Shown piece after piece: positions 24,001-37,486 of a DNA stretch of 64,000 nucleotides (position 1 is its first letter; every line of letters starts with the position of its first letter). The stretch comes from Blastobasis lacticolella (lineage: Eukaryota; Arthropoda; Insecta; Lepidoptera; Blastobasidae): assembly GCA_905147135.1 (NCBI GenBank), contig LR990056.1:3730001-3794000 (forward strand), given 5' to 3'. Made by a program: the position numbers and the translations under genes. The notes under the pieces were generated by a model. That model had not been told where the DNA came from. It saw only the letters and a list, made by a program, of their open reading frames with translations, and did no database searches.

Positions 24001-25844
24001 GATGCATTTACGGTTCGCTATTTTTGTAACATAGAATGTATTGACGTATTTCAGTATTGAAATATCTCCTTAGTATCATTATGCCCGACGATCATTCTTT
24101 ATCACACGGTCATCATCGTACTGCTCCAATACTTCACAATCACGATTTGCATAAGCAGACATTACTCCACCACCATTTCTTGACCTTTCGTCCGTTAGGC
24201 CTCTAGTCTTTGGCGTAATTATTATAAGTTACGAGGGCCAATGCCCACTGAGGTTGCCGTACTGACTAATTGCACCGTTTGGAGGCCGCCGTGAAATGTC
24301 AGCGCCGCGAATGCTGCAATTTCATGCATTGATAAGCAGCGACGGGAAACCTGGGCTGGTTGCTGCAGGTTTGTTAGCGATTTTAGTTTCACTTATGTTG
24401 CCTTTATGTGAATGTAGCTACGTTTATTTCTCCTGTCTAAGAACCATTATTTTCATTAGAATTCGTCATATTAGCTACGATCCATCAGTAGAGAGCAGAA
24501 AAGTATAATCTGGATTCTTTAAGCTTAGATCAACGTAAAAAGCATTATGTTCGAAATCATGAATCAAGGTGAGGTATTAGAAGTTTTCATTTACTCTTCT
24601 CTTTCCTCTCTTGCGACCAAACGCTTGCGTTTGTTTGTTTATTTTTTTGTCATTACCTGAATATCAGCTCTCTCATCAATCCGAGGTTTTCACAATCGCG
24701 TGTCACGCAACAGCCAATGAAAAACTACGTAACGATATTAATGTATTGTGGTAACGACTTACACTGGATTCTATTTCGGTCGATGATCAACTGTCCCTCC
24801 ACTATAATATCTTTCACGGCAACATTGCATGCTTAGAGCTTTTAAATTTCAGTACCAAACGCGACCTTACTTGTGGCAGTATGACGATACTTCTTATCCC
24901 ACTGCAGAGATATTGTTGTATATTTGCTTTTGCCTTCTAGATTATTAACTGCGATATGAACAGGTTTATTTAATTTTAGTAGGTTTATCTTAATGACTTT
25001 GCTTTAGGGGTTTAGAGTTTGTTTTAATTGGGTGAAAATAATTAGCAAGTTATCACTTTACGCAGAAATAGAAAGCGTGATTTTATAAATACTTTCGGAC
25101 ATAATATCACGCCATTATAAAGTTCCAGTGACTTTACAGTTAGTACAGATTAATTTACAGTCCTAACAATATGTGAGCTAACGGAAAACGACGTAAATCC
25201 GAAATGCATACAAAGCTAAGCGATTCGGTTAATAAAACAGTAATTAACAACGACTTAATGTCCCATGGTTCATGACGGACCTTGGCCGTGAACTCTGAAA
25301 ACTATAGCATGTAATTACGAACCGAATACCGTGAAAAAGCTGAAATTTATCGACGCTATTACCATTTGTCAATGGCCGGTCGAACACTCTCGTAAATTAA
25401 AAAGGAAAACAAGTCCAGTCGTCTTTTGTTTCTTGTACAGCCGCACACCTTAGGTCGTTCGAAATTCGAATGGCTCTAATGACATAATCCCGAGCAGTTT
25501 TTTTTGTCAACTACAACGCTTTGTATATCATATAGAGCGATTTGTATGTCTGTCTGTCTTGTTTTTTCGTTACTATGACCGATGATTGACTCTATCTCAA
25601 ATGAAATATTTACTTAAGCAAACGCTTCGTCATTTTAGTCGTCTGTGCTAGAATGCTAAAAAATTGCGATTAAACATTAAACATGCGGTAATTTGGTGTA
25701 CTTTTATGTGTTTAGTTTCCTCAATTTAAAATTTAAACATTATTCAATTTTCTCTAAGACTTTCTAAATTTTTCTATTTCCTTCTCTGCGTCGTCATCTC
25801 TTTAGACGTCGTATCAATCATTTAAATAAAGAGTCGGAAGGCTA

Positions 25845-26048
25845 TTGACCCTATATTGGCCCTCAGCTGTTAGCAATAATATTAAATATGAACTGATAAA
25901 TGTTATAGACTCATTCTCCAATCTACCTAAACCTATAAAAATGTTAATTAGGTGTTCTAATTGCTTAAAATTTAAGAAGTGGCTCTTCAATACGATTATA
26001 GAACCGTTGAATAAATTTTATTTAGGTGACTGGCCAGACGAGTGACTC
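25845..26048 (+). pseudogene. Possible LINE reverse transcriptase C-terminal fragment
   Basis: A frame reads LPKPIKMLIRCSNCLKFKKW, then LNKFYLGDWPDE and a stop. The pattern (LP..IK...C..FKKWL...FY) recalls the extreme C-terminus of some insect non-LTR polymerases. No polymerase motif precedes it. Weak call. Confidence 0.3.
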
Positions 26049-26762
26049 ACGGATTGGTTTCCGCCCATACAATTTTAATATCTCTCCTGTATCTAAGGCT
26101 TTTTTATTGACCCGCCTGATCTTTAAATGTCGAAGTGACTTTATTTATATGTACCTACGAAGTTGTAAAAAAGTTAATGCGCTAATGCTTGATTACTTGC
26201 TCTTATTGATTACATAATTTTGATTCCATATTTGGGATCTATAGTTAGAAATCTTGTCTGGAACATAGTCAATTTTTTAGTTAAAATCGTGAGAAAATCC
26301 TAGCGAATTAGTTATCCTAGAAAAACCACATACTTAACTCTATCTTAAAGCGTGGCATTATTAAAAGTGCCTATTTATTAAAAGTGGCCGAGACGTAAAA
26401 ATTTTTTGTTTCTACGAACAGTGATTATTAGCTTTTTTATTATTTGTTTAACTCACTGACTTGTTATGATAAGTGTCACAAAAACTACGGCGTGTGACTG
26501 GGATTTCCGCTGAAACTAGATAATATAAAATGTACGATGTGATAATTGTGCCAAAACGCGTTGGTAGTAACCTAAATTGGTGATAATTCAGTCTTAATTG
26601 AGACAAATTGATAAGATAGTTACATAAGTTTGTGGCCATTGGCGTCTCTGCTTCCTTGTTCTTGAAGTACCTAAAATAATTTCTTTAGGTATTACGAAAT
26701 GTATGAATTACTCGTTCTCAAGAATGACAAATGAGACAGGTATATAATACAGAGGAATAGAA

Positions 26763-26922
26763 TGCCTGCGAGTGCAACCCTAATAATTATAATCTAGACG
26801 CCTTCAAGTCCAGAGTGAATAGTCTGTTCCTAAACAGACATGCTCCATCATCGACCGCATCGTCACTTACCACCAGGTGAGATGGCAGTCAAATGCCTGA
26901 CTAGTCTAAACAGAAAAAAAAA
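26763..26922 (+). mobile_element. LINE 3' end, same family as 2-1476
   Basis: It contains TGCCTGCGAGTG, TATAATCTAGACGCCTTCAA, AGAGTGAATAGTCTGTTCCT, CGCATCGTCACTTACCACCA and GGTGAGATGGCAGTCAAATG, then an A-run. It covers only the last 45 or so codons plus the 3' UTR. It is 5'-truncated and dead. The next 330 bases contain a 62-codon frame (27041-27229) with no family I recognise. Confidence 0.8.
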
Positions 26923-28199
26923 CTGTCCATTAAGTAACAGTACAATCACAGCTAAACCATAACGGCGTGCTAACAGGCGTGCCACTATACCAAATGTATA
27001 CAGAAATCCCCCAAGCCATTAAGATAGTGAAGCAGGTGAAATGGTAGAAAGCCACTCTGACACTGATAACACAGCCATTAGAATTGCTCAACTTGAGAAC
27101 GAAACGAGGCCTGATGAAGTCTGTGAAGATTTAGAAAAGTACGATGCACCATTTGCATTGGTTAAGGCAGAATTTATGGATGCAATAAATTATGTGCTGA
27201 TGTCATGTAATGTAGGAGAAGTATTTTAAGTACTTAAATTGTGTTATGAAAGACAGATCCGATTAGAGACAGAGGTTTTATTGATCCAGTCAAGGAAATT
27301 GTAGATAAATAGCTTATATATTTTTATTACAATTGTTGAAGGATGTCTATTAATGGAGATTAATATTTGTGCACGTTCGCATTTCTTCGTATAAAATGTA
27401 TATAATAGATAGTATAGATAGTTTCTACGATTTTCTAAAAAATATTTTGCTGTGGCGACGCTAAACACATAACATTATGTTTGATAACATGGCATTGATG
27501 AATAATGAGCTTTCATAGTTAGTACAAGGAGTGCTTTGGAAAGTTGCGGCGATTGTTGTCCGAGCAGCGGCGGCGTAAAGAAAGCTAAATCACATTGACA
27601 CCGATCATTTGTCAAAACGTCAAATCTGTCACAAACAGGCTCCTGCCGGATCTGGAGCCTGGCGCTTCTCAACCACAAATAGCAACCACACTTTTTTGTG
27701 TACAAAACATTTGATAGACAGAACTCGTATCTACATAATTGATGGCAGCATTTGAAGAGATGTATAGTACGTAACAATACGGCTGAGCCAGTTTACTTTC
27801 CTTTTTAGTAACAAAACAATAATGTTTTGATTATTCTTGCGCTTAGTAACATCGTTTTTGTCGTTTACATCCTTGTGCAGACGTTACCAAAACCGATAGC
27901 CGCCCACAGTGTATCGTGATCTATTTGTAAGCAAAACTGACGGGAGCTTTAATCATGGTCTCTAAAAATACCTCGTGTCCTTACGTGTACATGAGCCTAA
28001 AATCGGGCGACGCTCTCCGCCTACAGATGTGATGCTTGATCGGGTTCTTGGCAAAGCTTTATGTGATTTATGTGGTACAGGAAGTGTTCTACTTCGTCCC
28101 ACAACTGTCGCGCTTTATTCCTTTGTAAACCAGCATTGTAATGATCATTAGCTGAGAATAAATTCAATTGTGTTTAAGTCTAAATTAATAATTTGTGTG

Positions 28200-28256
28200 A
28201 TATATCTACAGGTGCACCCCAAGGATCTATATTGGGTACCTATCCTTTCTTTCCGT
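28200..28256 (+). pseudogene. Reverse transcriptase palm motif fragment
   Basis: Translation gives STGAPQGSILGTYPFFP, matching the G(V/A)PQGSILGP(L/T)LF palm motif of non-LTR polymerases. Only about 19 codons are recognisable, so this is a tiny relic inside the receptor intron. Confidence 0.55.
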
Positions 28257-31200
28257 AAATTATAAGATGTACAATTTATGAATCGATAAATTGCTGTCTT
28301 TTCAGAATTATATAACACTTTAAGAGTTTTATTGCTAGTGTCTATTTTAAAGTCCCATCCACACTCCAGCGGTGAAACTATCACGATTCGAAATTGTGCG
28401 GGTTCAAGCACCGCCCTCGATCTATTTAAATTTGAAATTTCACTGACATTTGACACTTTTGTGTATTCATTTGTTCTACTGGGTACATTTGGAGTGCTAT
28501 TAGCATTCAAATTCATTCATGATAAAATTGACATCAGATTTAATGGGGTTGCTGAAAGGACGGTTTATGCTAACGAATTAGTTTCACAATAGATTTAGAT
28601 ATTCCATAAAATTACCAGAACATTGCATAAAGAACTGTGTAGGTATTATTATTATAGTAACACAGTTTCAATAGAAACATATCTAGTCTTATTGAAGATA
28701 CCCTAGACAAGTCTTATTGATCTAGACTAGAATATCATAAGCAATTATTGTCTCTCAAGATATATTAGGTCCCAATTAATCATAATCAAGTATTATTCAA
28801 CGTTGAAAACAAACAGTAGCAGTTATGTGTTACATTGAAATATAATTTATGTTTGTTAACAACATCAAGTACTATATCCCCGTGAATATGGATCTTGACA
28901 CAGTTTCCATCCATCAATTGATACCGACTCAACGAGGCCTGTACAATGTCTTTGTCAAGGAATTTAAAAGGTAGATATACATACCTCGGTATCTATAAAC
29001 AACGCTCGACCACACAAGTTGCCAAGTGTAATGTATCGAAAATTATTTATCTAATCCAATGGTAAATGTAGGCGCTCGATTCGAACGTATTAGTAATCTA
29101 GCTGACCTAATTTCGAATTGAAATCTTCTAGTATTTGAACTTGATTCGAAATAATATTTACACTGAGTGTCGACAAACTGTGTTTTGTTATCGGTGGTGT
29201 AACGTGATAACGAATTAATAAGTTACAAAAAAAGTATTGTAAATTGTACTACTCGTATTTAAACGTGTTTAATATGTTATTGATATTCCTTGATCCTTAT
29301 GCCAACTATCGATGCCAAAGCAACGTTAATATTATAAAACTCCAAAGGAGCTAAGTAGGAGCATCGCATGTTATATTAACCAAATAAATTATGACATCTA
29401 ACAAAAATAAGCGGTCAAGAACGAACTTGCGAAATTCTTACGCAGAACGGTCGTACGTTTATATCTCCGAGTCTATTATAAATCATAGAAGCGGATCGTA
29501 AAGCTACACTACACTCGAGCGTTGTATACATTACAGGTTTATTAACACTTTCCTCATTCGACACTGGTGCACAGTCTTCAATGAAATATGGTTTGCTGTT
29601 TATTGTACGCATAACGGAAGCGTGTTTTGGTAGACGCCAAAGTGAATTTTCAACACAATGAATGGATATGACGATATTTGATACGAGATATGACTTTATT
29701 ATAGTTTATTCGTCATTCATTCATAGAATTACGTAAGTATCTTACTCTATTAAAGAAAAAACTATGACGCACTGAGTTTTGAAGTCCTCTTATTTTATTT
29801 GATACGAGTCAATTTGATTGTTGTATAAATCATTATACGCAAATATGAAAGAAATACCAAACACATGTATAAACCACTCTCTCGATTCGTTCAGGCTATC
29901 AAATAAAATTTTAAGACCGAATAAAATTTTTACAAGTTTTACGTAAGTACATTAATCCCATTGTTTACTTGAAACCTTCTTTTGAAGCCAAACTTGAAAT
30001 TCTAATGTGTTTCGTGTATCCTTAGAGATCGGATCTGGTTTTTTATTATTATTATTTGATTCACTTTTTGTGAAAGTGGATTTTAAATTTCATGTTTAAA
30101 CGTGAACGTGGTTCAAAGGCTACCAGAATCTAGATTACCATAATGACGCTTTAGAATCGATTTAGAAATACCGATGTTAATTATTATTTAACGATTTTCA
30201 TTAACTCCTCTACCATAATCTAAATCAGCCTATTTTTATGAGTACGTTATTAATTATCAGTTTATTTTTATTTCTCGACTATTTAAGACTTTTTGTATAT
30301 TTATAATAAAAAATATTTGCCTGGGCTTCCTAAATGAGTTTATTGACTTCAGCGACATTTGTAAAGTACTAATTATTAAACGAGTTAGAAGAAATCTATT
30401 GCAAATCACAAAACAATATGCAAAGCTACCCTGCATGGGTACAAACACTCTTAACTGCTTTCAATAACGATCTGTTGACCGGAACTATAGCTGTGGTTTC
30501 TTCCATAGTCGAAGACTCATCGTAGAATTACAAAGTCTATTTTCCAAGTAATTTCTCGGGTTTATTCCACTGTTATAATCGGAGATTTCGTCTCAGACAT
30601 TTATAAAGGCTTTATAATCTTCGATAGCAATTTCGTATCTGCAAAGACTGTTGATAGCTAGTCTGTCTGATAGTAGATTAAACCTTGGATTTGTATTTAT
30701 ACTCGACTTATTAAATAATATTTATTTACAAAATTTAGTAATTCTACAAAGAAATATGTCCCATCAGACCCTTGCTAGAAAGAATGTAACAAACTGTCTA
30801 ATTCTGTGTATCTATCTGCAGACAAGACAGAGTTTAGTTACTGACACTCGATATTACTACATCAGTTAAAAAGTATGTGGAAGCATGCAAGGTTACTACA
30901 TCCTTGGATTAGATAAATACACATTTCATTCGACAGAGTCGAGTCACTCGACGAACTCACGAAGAGAAATGAAATAATTACGTGACATTCATTACGAAAG
31001 CAACACTTATAGATTATGAAAAGACACGTATTTGAGCTACACATAACTGTTTGGACATAGGAAGTGAAATATGAATAACATAGCATCGGTGTATTATCTG
31101 CGCAAAGAGGAGACAAAAGAGCGGGAAAGCGGACAATGGCAGAAGCCGCGAATGAAGACATCATTAGAAAATGCATAAAAACAATAAACTTACCAAAAAA

Positions 31201-32197
31201 AAGCGAAAGATGTGGAAAGTAATGCGCACACTAAAAATGGATAGCTAAATGCAAAGCTCAATAATTGCTGGCCCACTGTTACACTACACCGGTTCAGGCC
31301 TACTGTTGGCCCCCCTAATATTTATTTTGGTTAGTCTAGTGACAATTACGCAGACATTGTTACTTCATAAATATCAGGTACAGTTATATAAAAATATCGA
31401 TTGCGCGTAATATTTTAACCGATTTAACTTAACGTCTCCAAGGTCGTGACTCAATAGTTACCGCCCTGCGAAATTCTTTAGTTGGAAATGTGACACTATT
31501 ATAAATTCGTGACATAAACTAACCGGTCAAGTACCTACTTTATAGGTACTTCAGTACTAAATTTTAGTACAACTGTAAATGCGACAACTCATTTAATGAA
31601 CTATTTCTGTATGAATACTAGCTGAGACAAATTTTGAAATAAATCTTATATGAAAAGTGACAGTAAAAGATTCTTGAACGATGTTGGGAAGTACAGTCAT
31701 ACATGAAGTACTATAAAAAACTGTTTTAATTTAACAATCGTCCTTGACTGTTTTCAAATTTAACGGCTCGGAACCGTATATCTACTCAGTTGCATAAACT
31801 GGCAATTATAAATTAGCAAAACGTTCTTTTTTCAAAGTCAACGGTTGTTTCAAAGGTTGCCCAAGCTCACATAGACCAACCCACGGTTGCCAGAATTGCA
31901 ATTGGCTGCCGCAATAATTTAGTATGACTCATAAACTCTAGGCAAGCTGATATAGTATAGTCACTAAATGCCTATTTTAATTGACTTCACATAGTAAAGA
32001 ATTTGGAAACAGTCTATTAATAATTTTAAGACAATATTGGTAGCTATTTAAGAAGCAATAGATGCGAGGGCTAACGGCCTAAGACAGGAGAATGCTGACG
32101 CTGAATGCTGTAGATCAGGCGAATCGCAGGAGAAAGAGTAGGTAACCCTGCCTACCTTACCAGAAGAAACGGTAAGAATTTATTATATGGCAAAACA

Positions 32198-32400
32198 TAT
32201 TTTAAAGGCATGTTCCGGGTTTCCTACAGCGTACCTTTGTTGTTTCAGATATATTGTCAAACAAATTCATTCTGGCCTTCTTGGTTATTTACTGTACATA
32301 AATTGTAACTTAAATCGGGTTTGCCACCATAGTTTTGATTGTTATTATCTCGATATTTCGGATCGGGTGCACGCTCCATGGTCTCCCGTAGACTAATGGG
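32198..32400. mobile_element. Diverged relative of the fold-back element at 43512-43672
   Basis: ATTTTAAAGGCATGTTCCGG, GTTTCCTACAGCGTACCTTT and, further on, CGATATTTCGGATCGGGTGC with CTCCATGGTC match in order the left arm and centre of the 43.5-kb element. The right arm is lost or too diverged to see. Confidence 0.5.
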
Positions 32401-32784
32401 TTCTGTACACACATTTCTTCCGTTGTCATTAATTTTAATATGAAACCGAACATGGAGATGTTCATGAGCTTCCCAATTTGGCTTCAATATCTAGTACCCG
32501 TACCATATCTCCCAACACTTTGTGCAAATATTAACAATACTCCACGATACTATATCTAGCGCACTGCAACCTTATCGAATGGAGAAATCCACAGGGACAT
32601 TGAGACCAAGAGTGTAATATCGTAAACAATCAGAGGCGTTTTACATTCACTTTTAACTATATAGATTAGCGGGTCAAAGAACTCTGTTGGATAGAACACA
32701 GATGATAATACGGCATATTGAGAGTGTGATATTCAAGCCACGTGGGTTTGTGTGTGCTAATGTGGGTGGTATAGTCAGTGATAA

Positions 32785-33080
32785 ACGAGCAGACAGCCTG
32801 CCTGATGGTTAGCGATAACTGTCGCACATAACATCTACGATTCACGCTTTTAGGTTGCAGGCAACATGCAGAACCGCAGTTCCGTTGTCACTGTGAGAAA
32901 TAAGATGAAATGCTTCATACCTGTAATTGATACCTGTAATCCTTCAAACCGCGACAGAAAAATGCAAGCATTATTGCTTGGTGGAAGAAATAGATAAGGC
33001 GGTGGTGACTCATCCAGGCGAACTCCAGTCCTACCACCTAATAAAAGCAGCATGAGGGGAACATTTACAAATACTGCATT
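32785..33080 (-). repeat. LINE/SINE 3' tail family E, reversed
   Basis: It shares CAGACAGCC, TGATGGT, ACTGTCGC, CATAACATCTACGATTC, GCAGAACYGCAG, TTGTCACYGTGAG and GTGGAAGAAATAGATAAG with the copies at 57905-58085 and 60225-60350. Non-coding. The 1.9 kb before 32.2 kb shows no repeat I know. Confidence 0.55.
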
Positions 33081-33615
33081 TGTGACAAATAGCATAAGCA
33101 CACTTTGTAAGTATAACTAATTGGAGACAACTGTGCGCTGGTTCCCGAGAGATCGGCATTGGCATGGCTACAAAGCCAATCTGCGAATACGAGGTTTGGC
33201 TCGCAGTTTAGATTTCCTGCTGTCACTTGTCATACAAACGCGACATTTCTCTTCGTACTAGACGACTTTAATGACCGTGTACCGTTTTTACGTGTACACC
33301 GACCGTTTTAGTGCTCATTCGAGAGGTTTTACCGCCCAAGGGAATTATATTGGCATCGGAATTCACGGGGCCATTAATTCCCTAGTAATCTGAGAATGTG
33401 AATCTTTGCTGTGGAATGTTTAAGTTTTTTGAAAGTTATAAAATTGTAATAATCATCTTTGGAGTCGATATCCTGATTGTGCTAGGCGGACCTTTAAGTA
33501 CTGTGTCCGTCTGGATTGTAGGTACATATACTTTATAATAACTTATTCAAACATGGTCTAACCAATAGCTCAATAAAGTTTACTACGTGACTTTTTTAAT
33601 TTTCAAGTTACATAA

Positions 33616-34750
33616 CTCTACATCATCAAACAGTAGCTCTACATTTAATACCTGTAGTTATTCTACTATTCCTCGCTTACAGCACCTACTCTATGTGCGG
33701 TCTGCTTAATCATCTTTCACAATATTAGATAGATTTATGTTTCACCATCTTGTCTACATTACCGTCGGTCATTACAGAGAGTTATACCGAAGTCTAGCTT
33801 ACTACATGAATCGATATTGTGTGGAGCTCTACATATAATAATATATCCCATAAATAGTTTAATTACTACTATTGTTTGTTTGTTTGTGTCTGCTATAGTG
33901 ATATTATATATTGTAACATTGTAAATATTTGTATAGTTTGTCAATATAAAAAAAAAATCAAGTTTGTTATTCATTTGGTAAAGATGTAACAAGTACGGTC
34001 ATAGTAAATAAATAAACACTTTACTAACTTGTCTCTACATTGTACTACAAATTGTAGAGTCAGATACTAAAGAAGAAAAACGGTCTTAATTTTGAAAATA
34101 CAAGGTCTTCGCAAAACAAATTAGCTCCAAATTGATTGTTTACATCTGAGGAGTATACAAAGCGTGACTAATAATGACTTCTTGTGAATTTTCCTAACGA
34201 ATTTAATCACTTTCGGTCTCTACTAATAGCTCACTAATAGCTTATAATGCTCAGGGGCTATACCTGCTTTTAAAAAAAGGTAAACAAATTGAAGATCCTG
34301 AATACCTTTGTTTTGTTTGTTGCACAGCTCTTTCTACAAAAAAAAATCTAGTAGTCCCTCTAAACTACAAAAAAGTTCAATAAAATAACACATTAAATGC
34401 TCCAACTCTACTACACGCGTCTCTACCTACACATGTAGTACGTAAGAGCAGTATATAATTCCACGCTCGTGTTTCGAACATGTGAGTCCGGCGCATCCCA
34501 ACCACACATCGCACCGCTAATTGGCAATTGCAGTTTCCTATAAACTAAACCCGACTCTACAATGAGTCTCTATGCTATATTTCATGAACTCTACAAGTCT
34601 TCACATTGCAAGTACTCATAAAACCGATGCACTGAAAACTGAAACGCATTTGTAAGACCTCCAATAAATATAAATCTACCTATTAACTACACTCAAACCA
34701 TCGCCTCTTTTGTATACGAACCAAATATTTTCAACACAATCAGTCTCTAC
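33616..34750. repeat. Cluster of ten CTCTAC hexamers, partly at about 190-bp spacing
   Basis: CTCTAC starts at 33616, 33637, 33837, 34033, 34218, 34406, 34421, 34555, 34589 and 34745. GTAGAG occurs at 34054. On composition about 0.2 such sites would be expected on one strand. Several intervals fall between 183 and 200 bp. Flanking bases between sites show no clear repeat unit, so this is either an ancient satellite-like array or a clustered protein site. On the receptor's sense strand the motif is GTAGAG. Confidence 0.55.
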
Positions 34751-35232
34751 ATAGAGTCTAATCTGCGGTGGCACTGAGAAAGTAAAAATTAAAATTTTAT
34801 TCAAATGAATTTATTCTCCTTTAAATTCTACAGTCACACGGAAATTTTTGTTTAAATTTGTCCGTCAAACACTTTCGTCAAAGAAATATAGGTTACACGA
34901 GTTGAGCTGAACTTTGTTCAGGTATCCCCACGGAAGAGGCTGACTGCTAGACGGATTAAACAATTGATTGTGGTGCTGATGACCCGGGTTCGCTTGGCAA
35001 CCGGTCCGTAGGAAGGAATTCCGTTGCAATTGGCTGCTGAGACGTTGTCGTATTGGCTGCAAAAAGAAGGTCCAAACGGCTTACAACTAGAGTCCCTATG
35101 GATCTATAATGAAAGGACATTGAAACGTCGTGAAACTATTGTAGCCCAAATAGTTGAAGCTAATCTTATTAGATTTGAATTTCAGTGCTTGGAGAGTTGT
35201 TATGCGATACGAAAGTATCTTACGCATTGTAT

Positions 35233-35299
35233 TTCAAATATTTTATTTCGTAAAAATTTCTAAAAGTTTTACGAAATTTTACGAAATAAAATATTTGAA
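35233..35299. repeat. Hairpin with 23-bp perfect arms
   Basis: The left arm TTCAAATATTTTATTTCG plus TAAAA (35233-35255) and its exact reverse complement (35277-35299) enclose a 21-nt loop that itself repeats TTTTACGAAA. AT-rich; possible remnant of a small fold-back element. Confidence 0.7.
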
Positions 35300-37486
35300 G
35301 GGGAAATAATAATAATAATAACAAATTTGTTTCGAGTATTTTTCTGGCACAATACTTCACCTTCCCAACATCCAGTGTCAACAATAAACACCAATTACAT
35401 ATCAGCTACCAATTACGCCCAAAATTAACGATTCCATTGTTCGGCGGCGCCTGCGCCGGCGTCGCGCCGCGGTATTTCACAACTAACTGTTATCAAAGGG
35501 TCACATTTGAACCCGGCGGCCTCAAGAACTGGATATGCGACTTGACGAAATTGATAATTAGGAACTGGATTATATAAATTGCTACTATACAGCTGATATA
35601 TATGGCTACAAAGCAAGCGCGTGAATTTTAAAAAGAGGGATGTTTTGTTTTGTTCATAAAATTAAAGCAAAACCATATTAATAAAGTAAAACCAAATTGT
35701 ACTATGCAATTTGTCTATAAATTGCACAGATAAGGATATCAAATATCTACATCATTCCGATTTTCATTTTAATAGGAGAAAATCAAATACTCGATTATTT
35801 CGTAAAAAATCAACTTTACATAAACATAAATTTTATCAAAATCATTAATATTTAAACATGAAGTACCTATTTATGTAAAGAAGATTCAAAATTAAATACA
35901 ATTCTGACAATGGCGCCAACGTTTGTACTGATGGTTTAGTTTAGATAACCGACAGAGCAGCAAACTGTATTACTTATATAATTTATGACGAAATATTAAT
36001 TCCAAGTGGCCAATATCTAACACGGAAGAATAAAAACCCTATGAAACAATAAATGAACTATAGCTTAATATAGAAGTGATTCTTTGTTTATAGGATATCT
36101 TATCATCACTAAAACATGACTTTGCTACTTTTATTTGGCATCATAAAAATTTAAACGCAAAATTATGTCGTGTAATTTTCGAATGGAACCAGTGTCTGCG
36201 AAAGTGGGTCCGCCATAGAAGTGGCTATAGTACCGCAAAAGAACAACTTTTTTTGGTTACATCGGTAATACTCCCTATAATTGATTACCGTTATAGTTGT
36301 CGATTTTTTGTTTGGTCTCGCTCTATGGGAGTCAAGCGGAAGGCATGACCTCGCCAAGACCTGAAGATTGCATGGCAAAAGTTTGTGGGAACAAAAAACA
36401 CAATACCCAGAGTACCTTGTGTTATGGAACGTCTTTAGCATTTTTAACGGACAAGAATTGGAATCTCAACTTGAATTTGAGCCAAGATCCAAATGTTTTT
36501 TAAGACCGAGAGATATACAATAAACATTATAAAATACAGTAAAATGTCATACTTATTCTATTCTATTAAATTTATTTATTTATCTACGTACGATACCAAC
36601 GTCATGTTTAAGCATCGGTAATTTCACAAAACGTAAGCAACAAGTAGATTGCGTCAACGTCAACTTCAAACATTGGTACAAGTTTTTGTAAGTCTTCAAA
36701 ATATGAGAAAAGAAATAGACAGATTGTTTTGGATGAAATTAATATCTTTTGACATGTTGAATATGTCTATGCCATAAATCTTTTTCTGTACAAAGAAATC
36801 GGTGAGAACGAGATGAAATTTAATAAAGCCCACAGGTAGACGAACCAGCGACACTAATAGTCTAATAATAATTGTCGGGCTTGGCTCACAGCCCGCGTGC
36901 AGGGTTGTTCCTTGTACAAAAAGTCTTTTAAAAGGCTTCTTCAAATCAAAATGAAATATTTACTTATGATGTTTGGGATGTGTCAAGCTTGCCTTCTTTT
37001 GTATATTAGTTTTTGTGGCCTGTATTGTATATTTTTTTTTTGTTTAATCTGGTTTGTTTTTATATCGGTATCAACCCTACATTTTTACTTTCCCCATTTA
37101 TAATGTGGTGCGATGAGACGATTATTAATATTTATTACTCTCACGACAGCATCTGCCACCACGTATAGCCCATTTAGTTAATTTCCAGCATTCTTTTTCT
37201 TGATAACATCATGATTTACTGCCACGTAAATCATCATTTCTCCATTGCTTTTTTAATCTTCAATTGTGACGTTTACTTCGCACTCCGAATGCAGGTCAGC
37301 AATGGCGTCCGCGATGTTTATAATAATTTGGAAGGTAACAACTAACAATTATGAATTCGTTTAGGAAGCGGCTAACCTTGCGGCCGTTAAGAAACAGCCT
37401 TTACTGCATCCTCCGATTGTCTTCAGTGAAATCTGGGTCGGTAGCCGCAGCAGGCTTACGAATTAGACTATAAACTTTCCACTTAC

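Larger units (their letters stand above)
11065..37486 (-). other. 26.4-kb phase-2 intron of the receptor gene
   Basis: The donor is G|GTAAGTGG at 37486 and the acceptor TTACAG|G at 11065, both on the minus strand. The intron separates helix 1 from helix 2. It is AT-rich and holds few recognisable transposons compared with both flanks. Those found are listed separately (17.2, 25.8, 26.8, 28.2, 32.2 and 32.8 kb). Stretches 11065-16736, 18025-25844, 28600-32200 and 35300-37486 hold only short chance frames and no feature I can name. Regulatory elements or extra non-coding exons could lie here. Confidence 0.88.

Noticed and set aside
24296..24508. 70-codon frame with one hydrophobic segment
   Set aside because: It lies on the opposite strand within the intron, matches no family I know, and shows no splice or promoter context. 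A chance frame is as likely.
28332..28592. 86-codon frame with hydrophobic stretch
   Set aside because: No recognisable motif, overlapped by a 122-codon antisense frame and next to a transposon relic. Not supported as a gene.
33616..34750. CRISPR-like array
   Set aside because: The repeated motif is only 6 bp, spacing is about 190 bp and the genome is eukaryotic. It is not CRISPR.
36897..37103. 68-codon very hydrophobic frame near receptor exon 1
   Set aside because: Opposite strand to the receptor, composed largely of T-rich codons from AT-rich DNA, with no family likeness.
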